Positions 38,147 to 46,441 of a stretch of 64,000 nt of DNA are shown in pieces. Every line of letters starts with the position of its first letter. Positions within the stretch are counted from its first letter, which is position 1. Where the stretch lies: positions 442,501-506,500 of the forward strand of contig NZ_CP046907.1 in assembly GCF_014083985.1 (NCBI RefSeq), read 5' to 3'. Made by a program: the position numbers and the translations under genes. Source of the DNA: Streptomyces sp. SCUT-3 (lineage in GTDB: Bacteria > Actinomycetota > Actinomycetes > Streptomycetales > Streptomycetaceae). The notes under the pieces were generated by a model. That model was not told the DNA's origin, ran no database searches, and saw nothing but the letters and a program-made list of their open reading frames with translations.

Positions 38147-39868
38147 ATGCGGGTGGAAGGCACCGAGGGCGGCCGAATGCGGCTGCCTCAGCTGAGGCTG
38201 GACGATCTGCTCACCGAACTCCAGGCCCACCTGGACTCGGCGCGCGGCACCCGCGACCGGGTGCACAGCCTGCTGGAGGCGGTGCTCGCGGTCGGCCGCG
38301 AACTCGAGCTGGAGCAGGTGCTGCGGCACATCGTCGAGTCGGCCGTGGCCCTGGTCGACGCCCGCTACGGCGCGCTGGGCGTGATCGGCCCGGACGGGGA
38401 GCAGCTGTCGGAGTTCCTGACCGTCGGGGTGAGCGAGGAGGAGACCGCCGCCATCGGCCCGTACCCGCGCGGGCACGGCATCCTCGGCGAGCTGATCCGC
38501 CACCCCGAGCCCCTGCGCCTGCCCAAGCTGTCCGAGCACCCCTCCTCGTACGGCTTCCCGCCCAACCACCCGCCGATGAACTCCTTCCTGGGCGTGCCGA
38601 TCCGGGTGCGCGACCAGGTGTTCGGCAACCTCTACATGACGGAGAAGCAGGGCTCGGCGGAGTTCGACGCCGAGGACGAGGCGGTGCTGTCCACCCTGGC
38701 CGTGGCGGCCGGCGTGGCGATCGACAACGCCCGCCTGTACGAGGAGACCCGGCGGCGCGAGCTGTGGCTGCGGGCGAACGCCGAGATCACCCACGGCCTG
38801 CTGTCCGGCGGCCCGCGCAGCGAGGTGATCGGCCTGATAGCCGAGCGCGCGCTGGCCAACACCTCGTCCTCGCTGGCCGTGATCGCCGTGCCCATGGCGG
38901 ACACCTCGGCGCTGACCGTGGAGCTGGCGGTCGGCCGGGGCGCCGAGAGGTTCCGCGGCCTGGTGCTGCCGGCCGAGGGCACCCTGATCGGCGCGGCGCT
39001 GACCGCCGGCGGTCCGGTGACCAGCGCCGACTCCTCGGCCGACCCGCGGATCCTCGTCGGGCCGTCGCGGTTCACGGGCCTGGGCCCGGCCGTCGCGGTG
39101 CCCATCGGCACCGGCTCGGGGGTGCGCGCGGTCCTGCTCCTGGCCCGCGACCGGGGGGCGCCGGTGTTCACCGGCACCGAGACCTCCCCGCTGCTGAACT
39201 TCGCCGGGCAGGCCGCGCTGGCCATGGAACTGTCCGAGCGGAGGCGCGACGCCGAGCAGATCGCGCTGCTGGAGGACCGCGACCGGATCGCCCGCGACCT
39301 GCACGACCTGGCGATCCAGCGGCTGTTCGCGACCGGGATGACGCTGCAGAGCGCGGAGCGCTTCATCAGCCACCCCCAGGCGTCCGAGCGGGTCCTGCGG
39401 GCCGTCGGGGACCTGGACGAGACCATCAAGATCATCCGGTCCACGATCTTCGGGCTGCGGGCCCACGAGAGCGGCGGCGGCCAGAACCTGCGGGCCCGCA
39501 CCGTGCGGGCGGTCAGTGAGGCGGCCCAGGTGCTGGGCTTCGCGCCGAGCCTGCGCATGGAGGGCCTGCTGGACACCCACGTCTCCCGGGAGGCCGCCGA
39601 GGCGCTGGCCGCGGTGCTCGGCGAGTCCCTGACGAACGTCGCCCGCCACGCCCGGGCCAAACGGGTGGACGTGGCCCTGGAGACCGACGGCCGGGAGGTC
39701 GTGCTCACCGTCACCGACGACGGCGTGGGCATCGCCCCCGGCGGCCGGCGCAGCGGGCTGCGCAACCTGGCCGAGCGGGCGGAGCGGCTCGGCGGCACCC
39801 TGGAGCTGTCCGCCCCGCCGTCCGGCGGCACGGTGCTGACCTGGCGCGCCCCCTGCCGGGAGGACTGA
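38147..39868 (+). CDS. DevS/DosS-like two-GAF sensor histidine kinase
   Basis: About 573 residues: two GAF domains, then HisKA_3 and HATPase_c. GAF1 holds NHPPMNSFLGVPIRVRDQVF, very close to the DosS segment that carries the haem-ligand histidine, which suggests haem-based O2/NO sensing. The phospho-acceptor is in RDLHDLAIQRLFATGM, near residue 385. The ATPase shows ESLTNVARHARAK, DDGVGI and SGLRNLAERAERLGG. It is the likely partner of the DevR-like regulator 3 kb away. Starts at 38105, 38147 (GGAGGG close by) and 38177 are possible. The protein is soluble. Confidence 0.9.
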   Translation: MRVEGTEGGRMRLPQLRLDDLLTELQAHLDSARGTRDRVHSLLEAVLAVGRELELEQVLRHIVESAVALVDARYGALGVIGPDGEQLSEFLTVGVSEEETAAIGPYPRGHGILGELIRHPEPLRLPKLSEHPSSYGFPPNHPPMNSFLGVPIRVRDQVFGNLYMTEKQGSAEFDAEDEAVLSTLAVAAGVAIDNARLYEETRRRELWLRANAEITHGLLSGGPRSEVIGLIAERALANTSSSLAVIAVPMADTSALTVELAVGRGAERFRGLVLPAEGTLIGAALTAGGPVTSADSSADPRILVGPSRFTGLGPAVAVPIGTGSGVRAVLLLARDRGAPVFTGTETSPLLNFAGQAALAMELSERRRDAEQIALLEDRDRIARDLHDLAIQRLFATGMTLQSAERFISHPQASERVLRAVGDLDETIKIIRSTIFGLRAHESGGGQNLRARTVRAVSEAAQVLGFAPSLRMEGLLDTHVSREAAEALAAVLGESLTNVARHARAKRVDVALETDGREVVLTVTDDGVGIAPGGRRSGLRNLAERAERLGGTLELSAPPSGGTVLTWRAPCRED

Positions 39869-39925
39869 CCCCGGCCGGGAGGACCCGCCGTGCCGACGGT
39901 GCGGGCGAGGACCGGCCGGCGCGCA

Positions 39926-39985
39926 GCCCGGACGCCAGGGGAGCCCGGACGCCAGGGGAGCCCGGAGGATCAGGAGGCCCGGACG
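39926..39985. repeat. Short tandem repeats between convergent genes
   Basis: AGCCCGGACGCCAGGGG occurs twice in tandem, followed by two copies of a related TCAGGAGGCCCGGACGG unit that runs into the stop of the next gene. The units share CCCGGACG, so they probably arose by slippage from one another. Confidence 0.6.
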
Positions 39986-39986
39986 G

Positions 39987-40412
39987 TCAGGAGGCCCGGG
40001 CCGTCGCGGCCGCCAGCACGCGGCCGGACACCAGTTCGGGGGCGATCCGGACGAAGACCTGCTCGGCGGCCGGCACCCACGGGTGCGAGCCGGTGGCACG
40101 CAGCCGGGCCGACTCCTCCGGGTCGGTCACCACGGAGGCCCTGCCCGTCACCGTCACGCTCCAGCCGGTGCCCTCCGGCTCGTCGAAGCGGTCCGCCTGG
40201 AAGGCCACCACGTGCCCGTCCGTCGCGCGGACCAGGCGGGACCGGGCGGAGGTGCACAGCAGCACACCCCGGTCCTCGTCCAGCTGGAAGGTGACCGGGA
40301 CGACGGCGGGCAGGGCGTCCAGGGTGCACACCACGCGCCCGATCGACACCGATGCCAGTAGCCGGAGGCATTCCTGCCTGCCGGCCTCGCGAGAACCGTC
40401 GTGTCCGTGCAT
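39987..40412 (-). CDS. FMN-binding split-barrel (pyridoxamine 5'-phosphate oxidase-like) protein
   Basis: 141 residues. LLASVSIGRVVCTLDALPAVVPVTFQLDEDRG is the usual start of the split barrel, followed by LLCTSARSRLVRAT and WSVTVTGRASVVTDPEE. Members near DosR genes are flavin or F420 reductases of unknown substrate. The ATG at 40412 has GGAGG 8 bases upstream. Its promoter faces that of the second UspA gene, with a DosR-like half-matching site between them. Confidence 0.8.
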   Translation of the reverse strand: MHGHDGSREAGRQECLRLLASVSIGRVVCTLDALPAVVPVTFQLDEDRGVLLCTSARSRLVRATDGHVVAFQADRFDEPEGTGWSVTVTGRASVVTDPEESARLRATGSHPWVPAAEQVFVRIAPELVSGRVLAAATARAS

Positions 40413-40448
40413 GTGCCAATCCTCCGTGCCGGCGGGGACCGCGCGGTA

Positions 40449-40462
40449 GGGCCGGTGGTCCT
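40449..40462. promoter_or_regulatory. Weak DosR-box-like site
   Basis: GGGCC-GGTG-GTCCT keeps the 5-4-5 layout with one mismatch in each half. It lies 37 bases upstream of the split-barrel protein start. The evidence is weaker than for the other sites. Confidence 0.3.
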
Positions 40463-40691
40463 TGCTTGTCACCGCCGAGCAGCCCGGCGGGAGGGGGCCG
40501 CACCCCCGAAGGGCCTCCCCGGGGCGCCGGACCGCCGGGAGGCGGGCATGGTGGAAGGAGCCCGTCCGGCCCCGCCCGACCGCGGGAGGCCCGCCCGGGA
40601 CCGGTCACGCTCCCGGCGGCGCCCGGCCGGCGCACCGCGCGCCGGGCAGGGGGCGCGGTCGCAGGGCGCATCGTGCAGTTGTGGAGGAGAC

Positions 40692-41573
40692 ATGGCACCG
40701 GCACCCGACCGCCGCCCCGTCGTGGCCGGCGTGGACTCCGTCCTCCCCAATCCGGCGGCCCTGGTGTGGGCCGCCGACGAGGCGCACCGGCGCGAGGCGC
40801 CGCTGTGCCTGGTGCACGCCCTGGCGCCGCCGCCCCGGGGCCGCCACCACCCCGGTGCGGAGGCCCACCACCAGTCCCTGAGGGAGCAGGGGCGGCAGGC
40901 GCTGGAACGCGGCGCCGCCCTGGCCCACGAGCGGTACCCGGACCTGGAGGTGTCCTCGTCGGTCGAGGAGGGACCGCCGGCCCTGGTCCTGTGCCGGCAG
41001 GCGGCGCACGCGGAGACGGTCGTCCTGGGCTCGCGCGGGCTCTCCCGCGCCGCGCAGGTGGTCAGCGCCGGCTCGGTGACGGTCCCGGTGAGCGCCCAGG
41101 CCTCGTGCCCGGTGGTGGTGGTCCGGGAGCCGGAGCAGTCCGCGCGCCCGCAGCAGCCGCCGCTGGTGGTCGTCGGGGTCGACGGCAGCCTCCCCTCCGC
41201 GGCCGCGCTGGAGTACGCCTACGAGGCGGCGGCCCTGCGCGGCGCGGTGCTGCGGGCGGTGTGGGCGTGGCGCCCCCCGCGGTTCGTGCCGACGGACGAG
41301 GAGTCCGCGGAGGACGAGCGCCGGCGGCGGCTGGCGCAGTCTCTGGCCGTGTCCGGCGCCGGGTTCCCCGGGGTCGGGACCGAGCAGGAGGTGGTCCGCG
41401 GCCATCCGGTGGAGGAGCTGGTCCGGGTGTCCGGGCGGGCCGCGCTCCTGGTGGTGGGCAGGCGGGGCCGCGGCGGGTTCACCGGGATGCGGCTCGGCTC
41501 CGTCGCCCACGGCGTCCTGCGCCACGCACAGTGCCCGGTCGCCGTCGTGCCCGCGCCGGAGGGCGAGGGCTGA
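40692..41573 (+). CDS. Tandem-domain universal stress protein
   Basis: 293 residues, two UspA domains. Domain 1 (VVAGVDSVLPNPAALVWA to CPVVVV) has a less typical nucleotide loop, GSRGLSRAAQVVSAGSVTV. Domain 2 (VVVGVDGSLPSAAALEYA to CPVAVV) has the full GRRGRGGFTGMRLGSVAHGV. One domain may therefore bind ATP better than the other. GGAGGA lies just before the ATG. It heads a same-strand run with the membrane protein, SRPBCC and MEDS genes. Confidence 0.9.
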   Translation: MAPAPDRRPVVAGVDSVLPNPAALVWAADEAHRREAPLCLVHALAPPPRGRHHPGAEAHHQSLREQGRQALERGAALAHERYPDLEVSSSVEEGPPALVLCRQAAHAETVVLGSRGLSRAAQVVSAGSVTVPVSAQASCPVVVVREPEQSARPQQPPLVVVGVDGSLPSAAALEYAYEAAALRGAVLRAVWAWRPPRFVPTDEESAEDERRRRLAQSLAVSGAGFPGVGTEQEVVRGHPVEELVRVSGRAALLVVGRRGRGGFTGMRLGSVAHGVLRHAQCPVAVVPAPEGEG

Positions 41574-41623
41574 GCGGGGCGTCCCGGGCGCCGCGTCGTA
41601 CCAGTCGTGAAGGAGGCGGTCGG

Positions 41624-42367
41624 ATGCCGTCCGTGCCCCGTTCCCCCGTGCCGTCCTTCCCCGTCCTGCTGGACGGGGAGCCGGACCGCGGGCTGTCCCG
41701 CTGGCTGTGGCTGGTGAAGTGGCTGCTGGCGCTCCCCCACGTCGTCGTCCTGTTCTTCCTGTGGACGGCCTTCGCGGTGCTGAGCGTCGTGGCGTTCTTC
41801 TCGGTCCTGGCCACCGGCCGCTATCCGCGTGCGGTCTTCGAGTTCAACGTCGGGGTGCTGCGCTGGCACTGGCGCGTGGCCTACTACGCCTACGCCGTCC
41901 TGGGCACCGACCGCTACCCGCCCTTCACCCTGGCCGACGTGCCCGGCTACCCGGCCCGGCTGGAGGTGGTGCCTCCCGGGCGCCTGTCCCGGGGCCTGGT
42001 GCTGGTCAAGTGGTGGCTGCTGGCCCTGCCCCACTACCTGGTCGTCGGCCTGTTCCTCGGCACGGCGCCCGGGCCGGAGGAGGCGGGCCGCGCCGGCCTG
42101 ATCGGGCTGCTCGCCCTGTTCGCCGTCGTCGGCCTGGCCGCCACCGGCCGCTACCCGTCAGGCCTGTTCGACCTGCTGATGGGGCTCAACCGGTGGGTGG
42201 TGCGGGTGGCCGTCTACGCAGCCCTGATGACCGACTCCTACCCGCCGTTCCGGCTGGACGCGGGCGGGGCCGACCCGGCACGGCACGGGGCCGGGTCCCC
42301 CGGCGCGGGGACGGGGGACGCGGGCCCCGGCGGGGCGGGACCCGGCGGGGCCGGGAGGGCGCCGTGA
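41624..42367 (+). CDS. DUF4389 membrane protein
   Basis: 247 residues with four membrane helices in two similar halves. Each half starts with a Leu-Ser-Arg-Trp/Gly-Leu motif (GLSRWLWLVKWLLALPHVVV; RLSRGLVLVKWWLLALPHYL) and ends TGRYPRAVFEFNVGVLRWHWRVAYYAYA or TGRYPSGLFDLLMGLNRWVVRVAVYAAL, followed by YPPF. The internal duplication is plain. Function is unknown. GAAGGAGG precedes the ATG, and the stop overlaps the next gene as GTGA. Confidence 0.88.
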   Translation: MPSVPRSPVPSFPVLLDGEPDRGLSRWLWLVKWLLALPHVVVLFFLWTAFAVLSVVAFFSVLATGRYPRAVFEFNVGVLRWHWRVAYYAYAVLGTDRYPPFTLADVPGYPARLEVVPPGRLSRGLVLVKWWLLALPHYLVVGLFLGTAPGPEEAGRAGLIGLLALFAVVGLAATGRYPSGLFDLLMGLNRWVVRVAVYAALMTDSYPPFRLDAGGADPARHGAGSPGAGTGDAGPGGAGPGGAGRAP

Positions 42368-43278
42368 ACCCCGCGCCGTTCCCCTCCTCCTGTTCCTCCG
42401 GTTCCTTCCGCGCGCCGGGACGCGTGCCGCCCGGCACACGTCCCGCGCGGCTCCCGGTGGCGGGCGCAGCGGCGGCCGTCCTGTACGCCGTGCTCGTCCG
42501 CCCCCGGCTGCTGCGCTGCGGCGCCACCCGCGAGGAAGCCGGGCGCGCCCTCCCCGGCGACGGCCTGGTCCCCGGGGCCCGCAGCCGCACCACCATGGCC
42601 GCGACGCTGCCCGCCCCGCCGGTCCGGGTGTGGCCCTGGCTGGCGCAGATGGGCTGCGACCGGGGCGGCTGGTACAGCTGGGACCGGCTCGACAACGGCG
42701 GGCGGCCCAGCGCCAGGACCCTCGTGCCGCGATGGCAGGACCTCGCCGAGGGCGACCGCCTGCACTCGGTGCCCGGCGGCCGCGCGTGGTTCACCGCCGC
42801 CGTGGTGGACCCGCCGCGGACACTGGTCCTGCACACGTGCCTGTCCCTGCCCTCGGGCGTCCCGTTCGATCCCGCCGGCCCGCGGCCGCGGGCGTGGACC
42901 GAGGGCGTGTGGGGTTTCCACCTGGAGCCCCTCCCGGGCGGGCGGACCCGCCTGCTGGTGCGCACGGTCGGGCGCGACGAGCCGCGCCTGCCGATGCGGC
43001 CGGTCTCCGTGCTGTTCGGCGAGCCGGCCCATCTGGTCATGCAGAGGCGTCAGTTCCGCAACCTGCGGGCGCGGGTGGAGCCGGCGCGGACTGACGGGGC
43101 CGCCGTCCTGGGCTACCTGCGGTACGTGCCGGTCGGGCGGCATCCGGGGGTCCTCGCGCGGACACTTCGGGCGGGCGTCGGAGCACGGACCAAAGGGTTG
43201 TACGGTGGACAACCGGCGCACGCGCCCCGCCCCCCTTGCCCGACCCCGCACCGCCCCTGGAGGTGGCCAGCACCGTGA
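42364..43278 (+). CDS. SRPBCC-fold protein with N-terminal hydrophobic segment
   Basis: 304 residues. After a short hydrophobic stretch (LPVAGAAAAVLYAVLV) comes an SRPBCC/START-like domain: MAATLPAPPVRVWPWLAQMGCDRGGWYSWDRLDNGG, PRTLVLHTC, then GVWGFHLEPLPGGRTRLLVRTVGR and a long C-terminal helix. Such proteins bind hydrophobic ligands in a deep cavity. The tail after residue ~245 looks unstructured and runs into the next start codon. Overlaps at both ends (GTGA) tie it to a four-gene operon. Confidence 0.78.
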   Translation: MNPAPFPSSCSSGSFRAPGRVPPGTRPARLPVAGAAAAVLYAVLVRPRLLRCGATREEAGRALPGDGLVPGARSRTTMAATLPAPPVRVWPWLAQMGCDRGGWYSWDRLDNGGRPSARTLVPRWQDLAEGDRLHSVPGGRAWFTAAVVDPPRTLVLHTCLSLPSGVPFDPAGPRPRAWTEGVWGFHLEPLPGGRTRLLVRTVGRDEPRLPMRPVSVLFGEPAHLVMQRRQFRNLRARVEPARTDGAAVLGYLRYVPVGRHPGVLARTLRAGVGARTKGLYGGQPAHAPRPPCPTPHRPWRWPAP

Positions 43279-44235
43279 CCACCGTCCCGGACCCCCTGCC
43301 GACGGCGAGTGAGCCCTTCATACACCCGGCCCTGTTCTACCGGGCTTGGAGGACTACCTGACCGGGGTCGGCGGCTTCGTCGAGGCCGCGCTCGCGGCGG
43401 GCGAGCCCGTCCTCGTCGCCGTGCCCGGGCCCCGGCTCGCCGCGCTGCGCGACCGCCTCGGCCCCGCCCGCGACGGCCTGGCCCTCGTGGACATGACCGA
43501 GCTGGGCCGCAACCCCGGCCGCATCCTCGCCGCCCTGCGCGACTTCGCCGACCGCCACCCGGGCCGCGCAGCGCGGATCGTGGGGGAGCCGATCTGGCCC
43601 GGCCGTTCCCGGGCCGAGACCACGGAGGCGACGCGGCACGAGGCCCTGATCAACCTCGCCTTCGCCGGCCGCACCGCGACCGTCCTGTGCCCCTACGACG
43701 CGAACGGTCTGCCCGCCCGGGTCCTGGCCGACGCCCGCCGCACCCATCCGGTGGTCGTCGAGGACGGCCGCGAGCGCCCCAGCCCCCACTACGCCGACCC
43801 CGCGGACGTCGGGGCCGGCTGCGACACCCCCCTGCCCGACCCTCCCGGCGACGGCACCGTGGCCGTCGACTTCTCCGCGGGCCTGCTGTCGGCGGCGCGC
43901 CACCGGGCGGACGTCTGGGCGGCCGAGGCGGGCCTGGACGCCCGGCGCCGGACCGACTTCGTCCTCGCGGTCGGCGAGGCCACCACGAACTCCGTCGCCC
44001 ACGGCGGCGGGTACGGCACCCTGCGCCTGTGGACCGACCGCGGCGTGCACACCGCGGAGGTCCGCGACCGGGGCCGGCTGGCCGATCCGCTGGCCGGCCG
44101 CCGCCGCCCCTCCCGGAGTCGGCCGACGGCGGCCGGGGGCTGTGGATGATCCACCAGCTGTGCGACCTGGTCGAGACCCGCGCCGGTTCGGGCGGCCTGG
44201 TCCTGCGCATGCACATGGCCGCCGGCGGCTCCTGA
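43275..44235 (+). CDS. MEDS-domain and anti-sigma-type ATPase regulator, two frameshifts
   Basis: About 320 residues when repaired. The N-terminus (HPALFYRGLEDYLTGVGGFV after adding one base near 43,345) is the MEDS sensory domain. The C-terminal half is an HATPase_c_2 domain of RsbW type: LAVGEATTNSVAHGG, then ESADGGRGLWMIHQLCDLVE after a second one-base repair near 44,108. Such proteins are anti-sigma or anti-anti-sigma switch kinases. The GTG has GGAGGTGG upstream and overlaps the SRPBCC stop. Both shifts are in short G/C runs. Confidence 0.82.
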
Positions 44236-44302
44236 ACGGCGGGCACCGCCGAGGGGTCGCAGCGGGCGCCTCGGAGGGACCTGGTGCGGGCGGCCGACGA
44301 AT

Positions 44303-44322
44303 GTCAATATAGAAACATGTCG
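44303..44322 (+). promoter_or_regulatory. ArsR-type operator/promoter at arsR start
   Basis: GTCAATATAGAAACATGTCG covers the arsR ATG at 44317. An almost identical 20-mer recurs at 46251-46270. CAATAT would serve as a -10 box 6 bases before the ATG, giving a leaderless, self-repressed message. Confidence 0.55.
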
Positions 44323-44691
44323 AATTCCACGGCCGCGGAGAGACCGGTGCAGGCACCCCCGGAGGCGGAGCCCGCGGTGCCGTGCTGCCCCCCGCTGACC
44401 TCGGCGGAGCTGTCCGAGGCGGACGCGCGGACCATGGCGGCGATGTTCAAGGCGCTGTCCGACCCCGTCCGGCTGCGCCTGTTCTCCCGGGTGGCCTCGC
44501 ACCCCGGCGGCGAGGCGTGCGTGTGCGACATCCAGGACGTCGGCGTCTCCCAGCCCACCGTGAGCCACCACCTGAAGAAGCTGCGCGAGGCGGGCCTGCT
44601 CACCTCCGAGCGGCGCGGCACCTGGGTGTACTACCGGGTGGCCCCGGAGGTGCTGGCCGCCATGGCGGCCATGCTCACCCGGCACTCCTGA
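44317..44691 (+). CDS. arsR: ArsR-family repressor (arsenic-responsive type)
   Basis: 124 residues, winged helix. The recognition helix is VSQPTVSHHLKKLREAGLL; the alpha-3 cysteine pair is ACVCDIQD, the classic As(III) site of E. coli-type ArsR. An extra N-terminal CC pair (AVPCCPPL) could provide a third ligand. The ATG lies inside a candidate operator, so autorepression is likely. It is convergent with the flavoprotein gene and ends at a strong hairpin. Confidence 0.9.
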   Translation: MSNSTAAERPVQAPPEAEPAVPCCPPLTSAELSEADARTMAAMFKALSDPVRLRLFSRVASHPGGEACVCDIQDVGVSQPTVSHHLKKLREAGLLTSERRGTWVYYRVAPEVLAAMAAMLTRHS

Positions 44692-44701
44692 CGCCCCGGC
44701 C

Positions 44702-44741
44702 GCACGTCGCCCCGCGTCCGGCCGGACGCGGGGCGGCGTGC
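44702..44741. terminator. Bidirectional terminator between arsR and flavoprotein gene
   Basis: An 18-bp stem with one T-G wobble: core arms CGCCCCGCGTCC and GGACGCGGGGCG with a GGCC loop, extended by GCACG / CGTGC. It lies 11 bases after arsR and 23 bases after the convergent stop. Confidence 0.8.
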
Positions 44742-44763
44742 GCGAGCGGGACCCTCCCGACGC

Positions 44764-46128
44764 TCAGCAGCCGCCGGCGGGGGCGGGGCCGCCGATCTGC
44801 AGGACGGCCGGGGCCGCGCAGCAGCCGCCGTCGGCGGCCCCGTCGGCCTCCTCGGCCTCGGGCCGGTCGAACAGGCCCGCCCCGCCGCACACTCCGGTCT
44901 CGGGGAGGGTCAGTTCGACGCGCTCGGCGGCCTCGCGGTCGCCGGCCAGGGCGGCGGCGACCGAGCGCACCTGCTCGTAGCCGGTCATGGCCAGGAACGT
45001 CGGGGCGCGGCCGTAGGACTTCATCCCCACCAGGTACACGCCCTGCTCGGGGTGGGAGAGCTCCTTGACGCCGTGCGGGTAGACGGTGCCGCAGGAGTGC
45101 TGGTTGGGGTCGATCAGCGGGGCGAGCGCGACGGGGGCCTGGAGGCGCTCGTCCAGGCCGAGGCGGACCTCGGAGAGGAAGGACAGGTCGGGGCGGAAGC
45201 CGGTGAGGACGACGACCTCGTCGACCGGGTCGGTGCGGCGGCCGTCCTCGGCCACCAGCACCGGGCGCCCGTCGTCGTCGCGCTCGACGGCGGCGGTGCG
45301 GAAGCCGGTGACCGCCGAGGCGTGGCCGGCCTCGACTGCGGCCTTGGCCGCGAGCCCGAGGGCGCCGCGGGCGGGGAGCTGGTCGGCCTCGCCGCCGCCG
45401 AAGGTGTTGTCGCCGATGTCGCGGCGCAGGATCCACAGCGCGTGCGTTCCCGCCTCCTCCTCCGCCAGGCGGGCCAGGGCCGCGAGGGCGGTGAAGGCGG
45501 AGGCTCCGGAGCCGACCACCGCGGTGCGCCGGCCGGCGAAGCGGGCGCGGACCGCCGGGTCGTCGAGGTCCGGCATGCGGTAGGAGATGCGGTCGGCCGC
45601 GGCCTTCTCCCCGATGGCGGGCAGGCCGTCGCCGCCGAGGGGGGCGGGGGTCGTCCAGGTGCCGGAGGCGTCGACGACCGCGCGTGCGGTGATCCGTTCC
45701 TCGCCGCCGTCGGCGGTGGTGAGGTGGACGGTGAAGGGCTGCCCGTCGCGGCCGGAGTCGACGACGCGGTCCCGTCCGGCGCGGGCCACGCCGGTGACGG
45801 TGGCGTTGTAGCGGACCCTGCCGCCCAGTGCGTCGGCGAGCGGCTGGAGGTACCGCTCCGCCCAGTCGCCGCCGGTGGGACAGGCGGATCCGTCGGGGCG
45901 GACCCAGCCGGTGGGGGCCAGCAGCTTCTCCGCCGCCGGGTCGACGACCTCGTCCCAGGTGGAGAACAGCGGCACGTGGCTCCACTCGCGCACGGAGGCG
46001 GCGGCCGAGGCACCGGCCTCCAGGACCAGCGGCTCGAGACCGCGCTCGACCAGGCGGGCGGCGGCGGCCAGGCCCACGGGGCCGGCCCCGATCACGACGA
46101 CGGGCGGTTCGGCGGTGGGTGCGCTCAT
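44764..46128 (-). CDS. FAD-dependent oxidoreductase of the arsenic locus
   Basis: 454 residues with a flavin-monooxygenase/thioredoxin-reductase-like layout. The FAD loop is VVVIGAGPVGLAAAARL at the N-terminus, the NAD(P)H loop AVVGSGASAFTALAAL near residue 197, and the closing motif is VVLTGFRPDLSFL. The C-terminus ends in a cysteine-rich tail (VCGGAGLF, GGCCAAPAVLQIGG), which suggests thiol or arsenical chemistry. Actinobacterial ars loci often carry this protein; its reaction is not settled. AAGGAC lies upstream of the ATG. Its promoter faces the second flavoprotein gene through shared ArsR-like sites. Confidence 0.8.
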   Translation of the reverse strand: MSAPTAEPPVVVIGAGPVGLAAAARLVERGLEPLVLEAGASAAASVREWSHVPLFSTWDEVVDPAAEKLLAPTGWVRPDGSACPTGGDWAERYLQPLADALGGRVRYNATVTGVARAGRDRVVDSGRDGQPFTVHLTTADGGEERITARAVVDASGTWTTPAPLGGDGLPAIGEKAAADRISYRMPDLDDPAVRARFAGRRTAVVGSGASAFTALAALARLAEEEAGTHALWILRRDIGDNTFGGGEADQLPARGALGLAAKAAVEAGHASAVTGFRTAAVERDDDGRPVLVAEDGRRTDPVDEVVVLTGFRPDLSFLSEVRLGLDERLQAPVALAPLIDPNQHSCGTVYPHGVKELSHPEQGVYLVGMKSYGRAPTFLAMTGYEQVRSVAAALAGDREAAERVELTLPETGVCGGAGLFDRPEAEEADGAADGGCCAAPAVLQIGGPAPAGGC

Positions 46129-46193
46129 GGCAGGCGTGTCCTTACGTCCTCGTGCGGCCGGTGCAGCAGGGAAGGCCCGGTCGGCCGCTCGCT

Positions 46194-46270
46194 TCGATGT
46201 GCGTCGATGTGCGTCTATGTGAAGGAGCTTGCCACTCCGCATCGACAGACGTCAACATAGACGCATGTCG
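46194..46270. promoter_or_regulatory. Divergent ArsR-like operators
   Basis: Plus-strand GTCAACATAGACGCATGTCG (46251-46270) matches the arsR site at 17 of 20 bases. On the minus strand, CATAGACGCACATCG (46205-46219) shares 13 of 15 with it. TC(G/T)ATGTGCG-type units repeat three times at exact 10-base steps (46194-46220). The layout fits joint control of the two divergent flavoprotein genes by the ArsR at 44317. Confidence 0.55.
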
Positions 46271-46441
46271 AAATTGAATGCGAAGAGCTTACGAAGCCCC
46301 TGGAGAGGCCCCCGAGCCGGCCTTCCGGCCCCGGGGGCTCCCGGAGAACCGCCGCACACGACCGCGGTCCGACACCGACCGGCACCGCCGGCGCCGTCCG
46401 GCACCCCCGGCACCGACCCGCCCCCGAAGGAGCGCCCTCCG

